Assembly: GCF_009659535.1 (NCBI RefSeq)
Contig: NZ_VJZZ01000022.1
Location: 29,715-93,714, forward strand
Reading direction: 5' to 3'
Length of the DNA stretch: 64,000 nt
Origin: Aggregicoccus sp. 17bor-14
GTDB taxonomy: Bacteria; Myxococcota; Myxococcia; Myxococcales; Myxococcaceae
Below, piece by piece: positions 27,343 through 36,474 of this stretch. The notes beneath the pieces are model-generated. The model saw nothing but the letters and a program-made list of their open reading frames with translations. It was not told the DNA's origin and ran no database searches. Numbering within the stretch: the first letter of the stretch is position 1; every line of letters starts with the position of its first letter. A program made the position numbers and the translations under genes.

Positions 27343-28566
27343 TTAAGTCTTCGGTGAGTTCTGGCGGGACTTCTGGCGCGCAGGCTGCGGGCGGCGCCGG
27401 GGGCTGCGGGCTGCGCGCGCGGGGGCCGCGGGGGCGTGCGACTCGCTCAGGGGGATCTGCTCCACCACCTCGAGCGCGTAGCTCTCCAGGCCGACGATCT
27501 TCTTCGGGTTGTTGGTGAGCAGCTTGAGGCGGCTGAGGCCCAGGTCTTTGAGGATCTGCGCCCCCACGCCGAACTCGCGCAGGCGCGTCTGGTCCGCGTG
27601 GCCGGGCACCGCCTCCTCATTGGAGACGTGGGTGCACTGCAGCTTCCCCTTCCCGCTCGCCTCGCGCTGCAGGTACACGACGACGCCGCGCCCCTCCTCG
27701 CGGATGCGCTGGAAGGCCTGCTCGAGCTGGTAGCCGCACTCGCAGCCCGCGCTGCCCAGCAGATCTCCTGCGAGGCAGGCGCGGTGCACGCGCGTGAGCA
27801 CCGGGGCCTTGCCCGCCACGTCCCCCTTCACCAGGGCCACGTGGACGGCCGGGTCGACTTCACTGCCGTAGGCGTAGGCGGTGAAGTCACCGCCCGTGCG
27901 CCGCTGGAAGGGCACCTCGCCGATGCGGTGCACCAGCCGCTCGCGCTCGAGGCGGTAGCGGATGATGTCCGCCACCGAGAGCAGCACCAGCTTGTGCTTG
28001 CGCGCGAACTTCACCAGGTCCGGCCGGCGCGACATGGTGCCGTCCGCGTTCATGATCTCGCAGATGACGCCGGCGGGCTTGAGCCCCGCGAGCCGCGAGA
28101 GGTCCACGCTGCCCTCGGTCTGCCCGGTGCGCACGAGCACCCCGCCCTGGCGCGCGCGCAGGGGGAAGATGTGGCCGGGGCGCACGAGGTCGCCGGGCTT
28201 CGCGTTGGGCGCCACCGCCACCTGGATGGTGCGCGCGCGGTCCGCCGCGCTGATGCCGGTGGTGACGCCCGTGGCCGCCTCGATGGAGACGGTAAAGGCC
28301 GTCTGGTAGGGGCTGTTGTTGTCCTGCACCATCAGGGGCAGGTTGAGCTGGCGGATGCGGTCCTCGGTGAGCGAGAGGCAGATGAGGCCGCGGCCGTGGG
28401 TGGCCATGAAGTTGATGGCCTCGGGCGTCACCTTCTCCGCCGCCATCACCAGGTCGCCCTCGTTCTCGCGGTCCTCGTCGTCCGTGAGGATGACCATGCG
28501 GCCCTTGCGGATCTCCGCGAGCGCCGCCTCCACGAGGTGGATGCTGCTGCTGCTGCCGTGCGCCAT
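27343..28566 (-). CDS. ribBA: RibB (DHBP synthase) fused to a degenerate GTP cyclohydrolase II domain
   Basis: The 407-residue protein has an intact N-terminal 3,4-dihydroxy-2-butanone 4-phosphate synthase domain ([20 protein letters not shown], then [13 protein letters not shown] and [10 protein letters not shown]), which makes one riboflavin precursor from ribulose 5-phosphate. The C-terminal RibA-like domain keeps the zinc cysteines ([15 protein letters not shown]) and [15 protein letters not shown]. The usual GTP-binding RQEGRGIGL is replaced by [10 protein letters not shown], the following segment is shorter, and the usual catalytic Asp position (PDLREYG) reads TRLREFG. GTP cyclohydrolase II activity is therefore doubtful. 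The C-terminal tail is Ala/Arg-rich and the frame is uninterrupted. It sits between ribE and ribH. Confidence 0.87.
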   Translation of the reverse strand: MAHGSSSSIHLVEAALAEIRKGRMVILTDDEDRENEGDLVMAAEKVTPEAINFMATHGRGLICLSLTEDRIRQLNLPLMVQDNNSPYQTAFTVSIEAATGVTTGISAADRARTIQVAVAPNAKPGDLVRPGHIFPLRARQGGVLVRTGQTEGSVDLSRLAGLKPAGVICEIMNADGTMSRRPDLVKFARKHKLVLLSVADIIRYRLERERLVHRIGEVPFQRRTGGDFTAYAYGSEVDPAVHVALVKGDVAGKAPVLTRVHRACLAGDLLGSAGCECGYQLEQAFQRIREEGRGVVVYLQREASGKGKLQCTHVSNEEAVPGHADQTRLREFGVGAQILKDLGLSRLKLLTNNPKKIVGLESYALEVVEQIPLSESHAPAAPARAARSPRRRPQPARQKSRQNSPKT

Positions 28567-28569
28567 GTG

Positions 28570-29250
28570 CTAGCTCCCGCCCTTCGAGCCGAAGCCGGCT
28601 GCGCGCAGCACGTCCTCGCTCAGGCCCTGCTGCCCGCTGCCGTTCCCGGCGAGACGGGGCTCCTGGCGCAGGCTGAACAGCCGCGCCACGTACTTGCCGA
28701 TGAGGTCCGCCTCGAGGTTCACCCGGGCCCCCACGCCCTTGGCCTGCAGCCCCGTGCGCTCCTGCGTCTCCGGGATGAGCTGCACGCTGAAGGAGTCCCG
28801 CCCCACGCTGTTCACCGTGAGGCTGATGCCGTCGATGGCCACGCTGCCCTTCTCCACGAAGAAGGGCGCGAGCTCGGAGGAGAGCGCGAAGCGCATCACC
28901 CAGGAGCCGCCCTCGGCGCGCGTCTCCAGCACCTCGGAGACCGCGTCCACGTGGCCCGCGACGAGGTGGCCGCCCAGCCGGTCTCCGAGCGCGAGTGCCC
29001 GCTCCAGGTTCACCCGCGCGCCCGGGCGCAAGGAGCCCAGCGTGGTGCGCCGCAGCGTCTCGGGCGCCGCCTGCACGCGGAAGCGGTCGCCCGCGCGCTC
29101 CACCACCGTGAGGCAGGCGCCATCCACCGCGATGGACTCGCCCAGCGTGAAGGTGGCCGCGCCGAGGCGGGTGCGGATCCACAGGTCCGTCATCCCGCCC
29201 GGGAGGACCTGCTCGAGGGTACCGACGTCCTGGATGAGCCCGGTGAACAT
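28570..29250 (-). CDS. ribE: Riboflavin synthase, alpha chain
   Basis: This enzyme dismutates two 6,7-dimethyl-8-ribityllumazine molecules to riboflavin and its precursor. The 226-residue protein begins [15 protein letters not shown], the family N-terminus. It has two lumazine-binding halves, each with a conserved pattern: [13 protein letters not shown] and [16 protein letters not shown] in the first; [13 protein letters not shown] and [13 protein letters not shown] in the second. It ends 3 nt before ribBA. A 119-nt gap separates it from ribD; no distinct element was recognised there. Confidence 0.95.
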   Translation of the reverse strand: MFTGLIQDVGTLEQVLPGGMTDLWIRTRLGAATFTLGESIAVDGACLTVVERAGDRFRVQAAPETLRRTTLGSLRPGARVNLERALALGDRLGGHLVAGHVDAVSEVLETRAEGGSWVMRFALSSELAPFFVEKGSVAIDGISLTVNSVGRDSFSVQLIPETQERTGLQAKGVGARVNLEADLIGKYVARLFSLRQEPRLAGNGSGQQGLSEDVLRAAGFGSKGGS

Positions 29251-29369
29251 GGCGGGCGGGCTTATAACGCGTTGCGGCCCGGGTCGCCGGGATTCGCCGG
29301 AACGGGACGGGGCGGGGCAGGTTCCAGTGTCACTGGAGCGGCCGTTGGGCAGGCGAGCGGGGGAAGCGC

Positions 29370-30533
29370 CTAGAGGTCCGCGAGCAGGAGCAGGTCCTGC
29401 CCGTGGTGCTCCACCCGCACGTCCTTCACCTGGAGCGCGCGCGTCATCGCGCTGATGCCCAGGCCGCCCACCCAGGAGAGGCCCTCGGCGCCCAGGAGCT
29501 TCGGCGCGAGGAAGAGCGCGAGCGTGTCCGCGAGCCGCGCCTTGAGCAGCGAGCCGTACATCTCGGAGCCGCCCTCCACGAGCACGTGGTTGAGCCCCTC
29601 CTTCGCCACGCGCTTGAGCAGGGCCTTGAGGTCCACCCGCCCGTCCTTCGCGCGCACGGTCCAGACCTCGGCGCCCGCGTCCACGAAGCGCCGCGCCTTC
29701 CGGCCGCCCGCGTCCTCCAGCGTGGCCACCACGGTGCGCGCGGCAGAGCGCTGGGTGAAGACGCGGTAGTCCGGGTCCAGGCGCAGCCGCGAGTCCACCA
29801 CGATGCGCACCGGGTCCTTGCCTCCGCCCCCGGGCAGGCGCGTGGTGAGCTGCGGGTCGTCCTGGCGCACGGTGTTCGCGCCCACCAGCAGCGCGTCCAC
29901 GCGGTCGCGCAGCTGGTGCACCCACGCGCGCGCCTCCTCGCCCGTCACCCAGCGCGAGTCGCCGGTGCCGGTGGCGAGCTTGCCGTCCAGCGTCACGGCC
30001 GCCTTCAGGGTCACGTAGGGCAGGCCCGTGCGCATCACCTTGAAGAAGGGGCGGTTGAGGCGATCCGCCTCGTCCTTGAGCACGCCGGTGAGCACCTCCA
30101 CCCCGGCGCGCCGCAGCCGCGCCACGCCCCGGCCGCTCACCAGCGGGTTCGGGTCCTCGGAGGCGCAGATGACGCGGCGCACGCCGGCCTCGAGGATGGC
30201 CTGGCTGCAGGGGGGCGTGCGCCCGTAGTGGTCGCAGGGCTCGAGCGTCGTGTACAGGTCCGCGCCGCGCGCGCGGGCTCCCGCCTGCTCGAGCGCCACC
30301 ACCTCCGCGTGCGCGGTGCCCGCCTTGCGGTGGTAGCCGCGCGCGAGCACGCGGCCGCCCTTCACCAGCAGCGCGCCCACCACCGGGTTGGGGCTGGTGC
30401 GCCCCAGCCCCTTCGCCGCCTCCTCGAGCGCGCGGCGCATGAAGAACTCCGCCACGGCGCGGTCGAAGTCCGCGGCCCGCTTCGCGCGCGGGGTGCGGGT
30501 GGCCTGCAGACGGGCTCGGGTGAGCAGCCGCAT
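29370..30533 (-). CDS. ribD: Bifunctional riboflavin deaminase/reductase RibD
   Basis: RibD deaminates and then reduces the GTP-derived pyrimidine intermediate of riboflavin synthesis. The 387-residue protein has an N-terminal zinc deaminase domain (SPNPVVGALLVKGG, HAEVVALEQAG and PCDHYGRTPPCSQAI, giving the zinc His and two Cys). A C-terminal NADPH-dependent reductase domain follows (VTLKAAVTLDGKLATGTGDS, VDALLVGANTVRQDDPQLT and VLVEGGSEMYGSLL). The first 25 residues are an extra basic extension. ATG 30533 is used; it lies 17 nt after nrdR. Confidence 0.95.
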   Translation of the reverse strand: MRLLTRARLQATRTPRAKRAADFDRAVAEFFMRRALEEAAKGLGRTSPNPVVGALLVKGGRVLARGYHRKAGTAHAEVVALEQAGARARGADLYTTLEPCDHYGRTPPCSQAILEAGVRRVICASEDPNPLVSGRGVARLRRAGVEVLTGVLKDEADRLNRPFFKVMRTGLPYVTLKAAVTLDGKLATGTGDSRWVTGEEARAWVHQLRDRVDALLVGANTVRQDDPQLTTRLPGGGGKDPVRIVVDSRLRLDPDYRVFTQRSAARTVVATLEDAGGRKARRFVDAGAEVWTVRAKDGRVDLKALLKRVAKEGLNHVLVEGGSEMYGSLLKARLADTLALFLAPKLLGAEGLSWVGGLGISAMTRALQVKDVRVEHHGQDLLLLADL

Positions 30534-30550
30534 CGTCGGTGGCCTCTCCT

Positions 30551-31069
30551 CTAGCCCTTCACGGGCGGCGTCACGCGGTGCGCGAGCGCCGGGCCCTTGC
30601 CGCGCTCCTGCGCGCGGTTGTCCTCGAGCAGGTCCTTGAGCTCGCTCATGAACTCGGCGATGTCGCGGAAGGAGCGGTACACCGAGGCGAAGCGCACGTA
30701 GGCCACCTCGTCCAGGGCCTGCAACCTCCGCATCAGCTCCTCGCCGATGACGGTGGAGGGGACCTCCTTCTCCCCCATCCCCTGCAGGAGCCGCTCGATG
30801 CCCTGCACCGTCTCCTCCACCTGGTCCGCGGACACGGGGCGCTTCTCGCAGGCCTTCTTCAGGCCGCTCACGATCTTCTCGCGGTCGAAGGCCTCGCGCC
30901 GCCCGTCCTTCTTCACGATGAGCGGGTAGAGCTCCTCCACCCGCTCGTAGGTGGTGAAGCGGCGCTTGCACTGCAGGCACTCGCGGCGCCGGCGGATCAC
31001 CGCCCCTTCATGCGACTCGCGCGAGTCGATGACCTTGTTCTCGGGGTCCTGGCAGAAGGGGCAGCGCAA
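30551..31069 (-). CDS. nrdR: Transcriptional repressor NrdR
   Basis: NrdR senses ATP/dATP and represses ribonucleotide reductase genes. The 172-residue protein has the N-terminal zinc ribbon (Cys3, Cys6, Cys31, Cys34 in [19 protein letters not shown] and [17 protein letters not shown]) and an ATP-cone ([20 protein letters not shown]), then [16 protein letters not shown]. It ends with a short polar tail beyond the usual 150 residues. It stands between glyA and ribD, a frequent order (glyA-nrdR-ribD). Confidence 0.96.
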   Translation of the reverse strand: MRCPFCQDPENKVIDSRESHEGAVIRRRRECLQCKRRFTTYERVEELYPLIVKKDGRREAFDREKIVSGLKKACEKRPVSADQVEETVQGIERLLQGMGEKEVPSTVIGEELMRRLQALDEVAYVRFASVYRSFRDIAEFMSELKDLLEDNRAQERGKGPALAHRVTPPVKG

Positions 31070-31100
31070 GGGCGGGGCTCCGGAGGGGGGCGGGCGGGGG

Positions 31101-32357
31101 CTACTTCAGCCGGCTCGAGTAGAGGGGGAAGCTGCGGGTGAGCTCCTTCACGCGGCCGCGGATGGAGGCGAGGCGCGCGTCGTCCTGCGCGTGGTCCAGG
31201 GCCTCGCCGATGAGCGCGCCCACGATGGCCATCTCGGCCTCGCGCATGCCGCGGCTGGTGAGCGCGGGGGTGCCCACGCGGATGCCGCTGGTGACCATGG
31301 GCTTCTCGGGGTCGAAGGGGATCATGTTCTTGTTCACCGTGATCCCGGCCTTGCCCAGCACGCCCTCGGCCACCTTGCCGTTGAGGTTCTTGGAGCGCAT
31401 GTCCACCAGCATCAGGTGGTTGTCGGTGCCGCCCGAGGTCAGGCGCAGCCCGGCCTTCTGCAGCGCCTCGGCGAGCGCCTTGGCGTTCTTCACGATCTGC
31501 TGCTGGTAGCTCTTGAACTCGGGGGTGAGCGCCTCGCGGAAGGCCACCGCCTTGCCCGCGATGACGTGCATCAGGGGCCCGCCCTGGATGCCGGGGAAGA
31601 TCTGGCTGTTCACCGTCTTGGCGAACTGCTCGCGGCAGAGGATGAGGCCGCCGCGGGGGCCGCGCAGGGTCTTGTGCGTGGTGGAGGTCACGAACTCCGC
31701 GTACGGCACCGGGGAGGGGTGCAGCCCCGCGGCCACCAGGCCCGCGATGTGCGCCATGTCCACCACCATGGCCGCGCCCACGCTGTCCGCGATCTCGCGG
31801 AACTTGGCGAAGTCGATGATGCGCGGGTACGCGCTCGCGCCCACCACCACCACCTTGGGCTTGTGCTCCTTGGCGAGCGCGGCGGCCTGCGCGTAGTCCA
31901 GGGTCTCGGTGTCCTTGGTGAGCCCGTAGTGGACGATGGTGTAGAGCTTGCCGCTGAAGTTCACGCCGCTGCCGTGCGTGAGGTGGCCGCCGGAGTTGAG
32001 GTCCAGGGACAGCATGGTGTCACCCGGCTTCATCAGCGCCATGTACGCGCCCATGTTGGCCTGGCTGCCCGAGTGCGGCTGCACGTTCACCGCGTCCGCG
32101 CCGAACAGCTCCTTGGCGCGCGCGATGGCCAGCTCCTCCACCTTGTCCACCACCTCGCAGCCGCCGTAGTAGCGGCGGCCCGGGTAGCCCTCGGCGTACT
32201 TGTTGGTGAGGGTGCTGCCCACGGCCTCCATCACCGCCGGGGAGACGAAGTTCTCGCTCGCGATGAGCTCGAGCCCCTCCTCCTGGCGCGCGGTCTCCTC
32301 GTGCACCAGCCGGGCGATGTCCGGGTCCACCTGGGCCAGCGTGCGGGTGTTCTCCAT
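31101..32357 (-). CDS. glyA: Serine hydroxymethyltransferase
   Basis: GlyA interconverts serine and glycine with tetrahydrofolate and supplies one-carbon units. The 418-residue PLP enzyme shows the active-site lysine in [18 protein letters not shown], the PLP-binding [17 protein letters not shown] and the N-terminal [15 protein letters not shown]. The length is typical. The start is ATG 32357. The 121 nt upstream (32358-32478) separate it from rpiB; no riboswitch fold was recognised there. nrdR follows after 31 nt. Confidence 0.97.
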   Translation of the reverse strand: MENTRTLAQVDPDIARLVHEETARQEEGLELIASENFVSPAVMEAVGSTLTNKYAEGYPGRRYYGGCEVVDKVEELAIARAKELFGADAVNVQPHSGSQANMGAYMALMKPGDTMLSLDLNSGGHLTHGSGVNFSGKLYTIVHYGLTKDTETLDYAQAAALAKEHKPKVVVVGASAYPRIIDFAKFREIADSVGAAMVVDMAHIAGLVAAGLHPSPVPYAEFVTSTTHKTLRGPRGGLILCREQFAKTVNSQIFPGIQGGPLMHVIAGKAVAFREALTPEFKSYQQQIVKNAKALAEALQKAGLRLTSGGTDNHLMLVDMRSKNLNGKVAEGVLGKAGITVNKNMIPFDPEKPMVTSGIRVGTPALTSRGMREAEMAIVGALIGEALDHAQDDARLASIRGRVKELTRSFPLYSSRLK

Positions 32358-32478
32358 GGCGGTACGTCCTTCCGTGAGCTTTGCGGGGGGAGGACGGGCC
32401 GCGGACTCCCGGGCGGGAGGCCGTGCGCGTCCGGGAGATCGTGTGGCAGGGCTCTTAACGCGGGCTCGCGCGCCCGCG

Positions 32479-32922
32479 CTAGCCCGCCGTCTCGGCGTCG
32501 TGGATCTTCTGCACGCGCTTCTGGTGGCGGCCGCCCTCGAAGGGGGTCTGCAGGAAGGCGTCCAGGATGGCGCGCGCGACGCCGGCGCCCACGGTGCGCT
32601 GGCCGAGGCACAGCACGTTCGCGTCGTTGTGGGCGCGCGCCATGCGGGCCTCGAACTCGGTGCTGCACAGGGCGGCGCGGATGCCCCGGTGCTTGTTGGC
32701 CACCATGCTCATCCCGATGCCGGTGCCGCACACGAGCACGCCGAGCGTGTACTCGCCTCGGGCCACCGCGCGGCTCACCTTCACGGCGAAGTCCGGGTAG
32801 TCCACCGAGTCGCGGGTGGTGGGGCCCACGTCGTCGAAGGCGACGGAGCGCTCCTTGAGCAGGCTCACCAGCTCCTGGCGCAGCTCCAGGCCGGCATGGT
32901 CCGATGCGATGACGAGCTTCAC
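32479..32922 (-). CDS. rpiB: Ribose-5-phosphate isomerase B
   Basis: RpiB interconverts ribose 5-phosphate and ribulose 5-phosphate in the pentose phosphate pathway; ribulose 5-phosphate also feeds RibB downstream. The 147-residue protein has the N-terminal [14 protein letters not shown], the active-site Cys segment [20 protein letters not shown] and [15 protein letters not shown]. The GTG start lies at 32922. It is located between fabF and glyA, a common bacterial pairing of rpiB and glyA. Confidence 0.95.
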   Translation of the reverse strand: MKLVIASDHAGLELRQELVSLLKERSVAFDDVGPTTRDSVDYPDFAVKVSRAVARGEYTLGVLVCGTGIGMSMVANKHRGIRAALCSTEFEARMARAHNDANVLCLGQRTVGAGVARAILDAFLQTPFEGGRHQKRVQKIHDAETAG

Positions 32923-33022
32923 GGGCGTATGGCCTCCACCTCTCCGGGGGAGGCCCCACCGAGCGTCCTCGCCCCGCCCTGCCCCGGGCCCGCCAGCAGC
33001 GGCTCCCGGGGCATGCGTTGGT

Positions 33023-34279
33023 CTACTTGAAGCGCTTGAAGAGCAGCACCGCGTTGGTGCCGCCGAAGCCGAACGAGTTGCTCATCACCGCGTCCACCCG
33101 GGTCTCGCGCGCCGTGTTCGGCACGTAGTCCAGGTCGCACTCGGGGTCCGGCGTGGCGTAGTTGATGGTGGGCGGCAGCACGTTGCGCGTGAGCACCTGC
33201 ACCGCCACCACCGCCTCCGCGCCGCCCGCCGCGCCCAGCATGTGGCCGGTCATGGACTTGGTGGAGGAGACGGCGACCTTCTTCGCGTGGCTACCAAAGA
33301 CCGTCTTGATGGCCTTGGTCTCGTTCGCGTCGTTGAAGGGCGTCGAGGTGCCGTGCGCGTTGATGTAGCCCACGTCCTCGGGGTTCATGCTCGCGCTCGC
33401 GAGCGCGAGGCGCATGCAGCGCGCCGCACCCTCGCCCTCGGGGGCGGGAGCGGTCACGTGGTGCGCGTCCGAGTTGGCGCCGTAGCCCACCAGCTCCGCG
33501 AGGATGTTGGCGCCGCGCTTCTTCGCGGCCTCCATCTCCTCGAGCACGAGCACGCCGGCGCCCTCGCCCATGACGAAGCCGTCGCGGTCCTTCTCGAAGG
33601 GGCGGCTCGCACCGGCGGGGTCGTCGTTGCGGGTGGAGAGCGCCTTCATCACGCTGAAGCCGCCGATGCCCAGCGGCGTCACGGCGGCCTCCGAGCCGCC
33701 GGCGATGACCGCGTCGCACTCGCCGACCTGGATGCTCTTCATCGCCTCGCCGATGGCGTGCGCGCTCGTGGCGCACGCGCTCACCGGACCCCAGTTCGGG
33801 CCCTTGGCGCCGTACTTGATGGAGATGAGGCCGGGGGCCATGTTGATGATCATCTGGATGATGAAGAAGGGGGAGAGGCGGTCGAAGCCCTTCTCCACGC
33901 CCTTCTTGTGCTGCTCCTCGAGGCTGGCGATGCCGCCGATGCCCGAGCCCACGATGACGCCGACCTTCTCGGCCGCGTAGCCGTGGGGCTTGTCGCTGCC
34001 GATGGGCAGCCCGCTGTCCTTCATGGCCATGTCGGCCGCGGCCAGCGCGTACTGGGCGAAGAGGTCCATGCGGCGGACCTCGCGCTTGTCGATGAACTGC
34101 TCCGGCTCGAAGTCCTTCACCTCGCCGGCGAAGCGGGTGTCGAGCTTCGCCACGTCGAAGCGGGTGATGGGCGCGATGCCCGACTTACCGGCGAGCATCG
34201 CCTGCCAGTTCTTCTCGGTGCCGGTGCCCAGCGCCGTGATGAGCCCTGTTCCGGTGATGACCACGCGTCGGTTTGCCAC
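33023..34279 (-). CDS. fabF: 3-oxoacyl-ACP synthase II (FabF)
   Basis: FabF extends acyl-ACP with malonyl-ACP in type II fatty acid synthesis. The 418-residue ketosynthase shows the catalytic triad: Cys in [16 protein letters not shown], His in [15 protein letters not shown] and His in [13 protein letters not shown]. The N-terminus [20 protein letters not shown] is standard. The start is set at GTG 34279, with GGAG five bases upstream; a longer upstream frame does not match the family. It follows acpP after a 105-nt gap that carries strong hairpins. Confidence 0.96.
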   Translation of the reverse strand: MANRRVVITGTGLITALGTGTEKNWQAMLAGKSGIAPITRFDVAKLDTRFAGEVKDFEPEQFIDKREVRRMDLFAQYALAAADMAMKDSGLPIGSDKPHGYAAEKVGVIVGSGIGGIASLEEQHKKGVEKGFDRLSPFFIIQMIINMAPGLISIKYGAKGPNWGPVSACATSAHAIGEAMKSIQVGECDAVIAGGSEAAVTPLGIGGFSVMKALSTRNDDPAGASRPFEKDRDGFVMGEGAGVLVLEEMEAAKKRGANILAELVGYGANSDAHHVTAPAPEGEGAARCMRLALASASMNPEDVGYINAHGTSTPFNDANETKAIKTVFGSHAKKVAVSSTKSMTGHMLGAAGGAEAVVAVQVLTRNVLPPTINYATPDPECDLDYVPNTARETRVDAVMSNSFGFGGTNAVLLFKRFK

Positions 34280-34349
34280 GTTCTCTCCGCCTCGGATTGC
34301 AAAGCCGGAGCGCGCGCACCCGCAGGCGCGCACGGCTCCGGGCCCTTCC

Positions 34350-34377
34350 CTGTTCCGGGGGCAGGAACAGCCCCCGG
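34350..34377. promoter_or_regulatory. Overlapping hairpins between acpP and fabF
   Basis: Two perfect inverted repeats overlap and exclude each other: CTGTTCC 34350-34356 with GGAACAG 34364-34370, and CCGGGGGC 34355-34362 with GCCCCCGG 34370-34377. They start 8 nt beyond the acpP stop in the direction of transcription. No T-run follows. They could act as a partial terminator or RNA stabiliser that keeps acpP mRNA more abundant than fabF mRNA. Confidence 0.45.
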
Positions 34378-34384
34378 GTGATGC

Positions 34385-34627
34385 CTACTTCTTGTGGGTC
34401 TCGACGTACTTGATCGCGTCGCCCACGGTCTTGATGTTCTCGGCCTCCTCGTCGGGGATCTCGACCTCGAACTCCTCCTCCATGGCCATGACCAGCTCGA
34501 CGATGTCGAGGCTGTCGGCGCCCAGATCCTCGATGAAGGAGGCCTCGGGCTTGATCTCGTCCTCACCCACGCCCAGCTGGTCGGCGATGATGGACTTGAC
34601 CTTGGTCTCGATAGCGGACGTCGACAT
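34385..34627 (-). CDS. acpP: Acyl carrier protein
   Basis: ACP carries growing acyl chains on a phosphopantetheine arm. The 80-residue acidic protein has the attachment serine S39 in the DSL motif ([20 protein letters not shown]). It lies between fabG and fabF, the classic order. The ribosome-binding site GGAGG lies 10 nt before ATG 34627 and is the left part of GGAGGAATCTCC, a small self-complementary stem that could cover the site. Confidence 0.98.
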   Translation of the reverse strand: MSTSAIETKVKSIIADQLGVGEDEIKPEASFIEDLGADSLDIVELVMAMEEEFEVEIPDEEAENIKTVGDAIKYVETHKK

Positions 34628-34685
34628 AAAGGAGATTCCTCCAACAACCGTGTAGGGGTCCGTCAGGCTTCCCGGACAGTCAAAT

Positions 34686-34709
34686 CCGGCGGGGTATACC
34701 CCACGCCGG
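34686..34709. promoter_or_regulatory. Palindromic hairpin/operator-like site between fabG and acpP
   Basis: A perfect 12-bp palindrome GGGGTATACCCC (34691-34702) is nested inside CCGGC (34686-34690) and GCCGG (34705-34709). It lies about 60-80 nt upstream of the acpP start and 22 nt past the fabG stop. It could be an operator for a dimeric regulator or a stem acting as a terminator. I recognise no known consensus. Confidence 0.4.
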
Positions 34710-34730
34710 GAGTCATTCCAACCACTCTGG

Positions 34731-35483
34731 CTACATGTACATCCCGCCGTTCACCTTGAGGACCTCGCCCGTGATGTAGCTGGACGCGTCACTCGAGAGG
34801 AACAGCACTGCATTGGCAACTTCCTCGGCGCTCCCCAGGCGAGCCAGGGGGATGGCCTCGAGCATCTTGGACTTGTTCTCGTCGCTGAGCCCGTGCGTCA
34901 TGTCCGTGCCGATGAAGCCCGGGGAGATGGCGTTGACGCGGATGTTGCGGCTCGCGAGCTCCTTCGCCACGGCCTTGGTCAGGCCGATGAGCCCTGCCTT
35001 GCTCGCTGCATAGGCGGCCTGACCGCCGTTGCCCATCTCGCCGACGATGGAGCTCACGTTCACGATGGCGCCGCCGCGCTGCTTCATCATCGGGCGGCTC
35101 GCGGCGCGGATGAGCGCGAAGGCGCCCTTGAGGTTGGTGTCCAGGGTGCGGTCCCAGTCCTCGTCCTTGAAGCGCATGATGAGGCCGTCCACCGCGATGC
35201 CCGCGTTGTTCACGAGCACGTCGAGGCGCCCGTGCGCCTTCACGATGCCGTCCACCGCGGCCTGGCACGCGGCGGCGTCCGCCACGTCGAACTTCACGGC
35301 TTCACCCGCGACGCCCGCGGCCTGCAAGAGGCCCAGCGTCTCCTGCGCCGCGGCCTCGTTGCCCGCGTAGCTGATGATCACCTTCGCGCCCGCCTTGGCG
35401 AGCGCCACGGCGCACGCGCGCCCGATGCCGCGCGAGCCACCCGTCACCAGCGCGACCTTCCCCTGCAGTCCCTGCGTGCTCAT
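34731..35483 (-). CDS. fabG: 3-oxoacyl-ACP reductase
   Basis: FabG reduces 3-oxoacyl-ACP with NADPH in fatty acid elongation. The 250-residue short-chain dehydrogenase has the nucleotide motif [19 protein letters not shown], the [10 protein letters not shown] segment, Ser in [11 protein letters not shown] and the catalytic YxxxK (AYAASKAG). The C-terminus [16 protein letters not shown] is typical of FabG. ATG 35483 overlaps the fabD stop (ATGA). Confidence 0.96.
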   Translation of the reverse strand: MSTQGLQGKVALVTGGSRGIGRACAVALAKAGAKVIISYAGNEAAAQETLGLLQAAGVAGEAVKFDVADAAACQAAVDGIVKAHGRLDVLVNNAGIAVDGLIMRFKDEDWDRTLDTNLKGAFALIRAASRPMMKQRGGAIVNVSSIVGEMGNGGQAAYAASKAGLIGLTKAVAKELASRNIRVNAISPGFIGTDMTHGLSDENKSKMLEAIPLARLGSAEEVANAVLFLSSDASSYITGEVLKVNGGMYM

Positions 35484-36430
35484 GCGGCCCCCAGTGCGGC
35501 GAGCGTCTTCTCCAGGCTCGCTCCGTCCTCGACGTTGAAGCACTCGATGTCCTTGGCGATGCGCTTGACCAGGCCGCACAGCACCTTGCCCGGCCCCAGC
35601 TCCACCACGCGCGTGACGCCCGCGGCCTTCAGCGCCTCCACGCTCTCCACCCAGCGCACGCTCGCGCTCACCTGCTCGAGCAAGAGCGGCACCACGCGCG
35701 CCGCGTCCGAGTTCGGCGCGGCCTCCACGTTGGTGACCACCGGCACGCGCGGCGCGGAGAGCTGCACGCGCGCGAGCACCTCCTGCAGCCGCGGCTTCAC
35801 CGGCGCCATCAGCGCGCAGTGGAAGGGGGCGCTCACGGGCAGGGGCAGCACGCGCTTGGCCCCCGCCTCCTTCAGCTTCGCGCCCGCGCGCTCCACCGCC
35901 GCTGCGTGCCCCGCGATGACGGTCTGCTCGGGCGAGTTGTAGTTCGCGGGCGACACCACCTCGCCCGGGACCTCGGCGGCCGCCGCGTCACACGCAGCCT
36001 TCACCTGCGCGGGCAAGAGCCCCAGCACCGCGCTCATGGCGCCCACGCCCGCGGGTACCGCCTCCTGCATGAAGGTGCCGCGCGCGCGCACCGCGTGCAC
36101 CGCGTCCTCGAGCGAGAGGGAGCCTGCGGCGACCAGCGCCGAGTACTCGCCGAGGCTGTGGCCCGCGACGAAGGCGGGCGCCTGGCCGAAGCGCGCGGCG
36201 AACACCGCGTGCGCCGCCACGGAGACCGTCAGGATGGCCGGCTGGGTGTTCGCGGTGAGCTTCAGCGCCTCGTCGGGACCCTCGAAGCACAGGCGGCTCA
36301 GGGGCTCGCCCAGGGCGGCATCCGCCCGCTCGAAGATGGCGCGCGCCTCGGGAAAGCGCTCGCTCAGATCCTTGCCCATCCCGACGCTCTGGCTGCCCTG
36401 CCCCGGGAAGATGAACGCGACCTTGCTCAT
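35480..36430 (-). CDS. fabD: Malonyl-CoA:ACP transacylase
   Basis: FabD loads malonate from CoA onto ACP. The 316-residue protein shows IFPGQGSQSVGMGKDL at the N-terminus, the active-site serine in FVAGHSLGEYSALVAAG near residue 92 and the catalytic His in LPVSAPFHCALM. The length is normal. It lies 44 nt after plsX and overlaps fabG, so it belongs to the plsX-fabD-fabG-acpP-fabF unit. Confidence 0.96.
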   Translation of the reverse strand: MSKVAFIFPGQGSQSVGMGKDLSERFPEARAIFERADAALGEPLSRLCFEGPDEALKLTANTQPAILTVSVAAHAVFAARFGQAPAFVAGHSLGEYSALVAAGSLSLEDAVHAVRARGTFMQEAVPAGVGAMSAVLGLLPAQVKAACDAAAAEVPGEVVSPANYNSPEQTVIAGHAAAVERAGAKLKEAGAKRVLPLPVSAPFHCALMAPVKPRLQEVLARVQLSAPRVPVVTNVEAAPNSDAARVVPLLLEQVSASVRWVESVEALKAAGVTRVVELGPGKVLCGLVKRIAKDIECFNVEDGASLEKTLAALGAA

Positions 36431-36474
36431 GTCCTTCGCTGCCCTTTCTGGAAGCGGTGAACGCGGCGCGCTCT

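Noticed and set aside
27640..27720. A frameshift or sequencing error explaining the odd RibA domain
   Set aside because: Conserved RibA sequence resumes in the same frame on both sides, and no alternative frame restores the RQEGRG motif.
29251..29369. FMN riboswitch in the riboflavin gene cluster
   Set aside because: The RFN-box conserved sequence is not visible here or upstream of ribD.
32358..32478. Glycine or other riboswitch before glyA
   Set aside because: The 121-nt gap is G/C-rich but shows no recognisable aptamer core.
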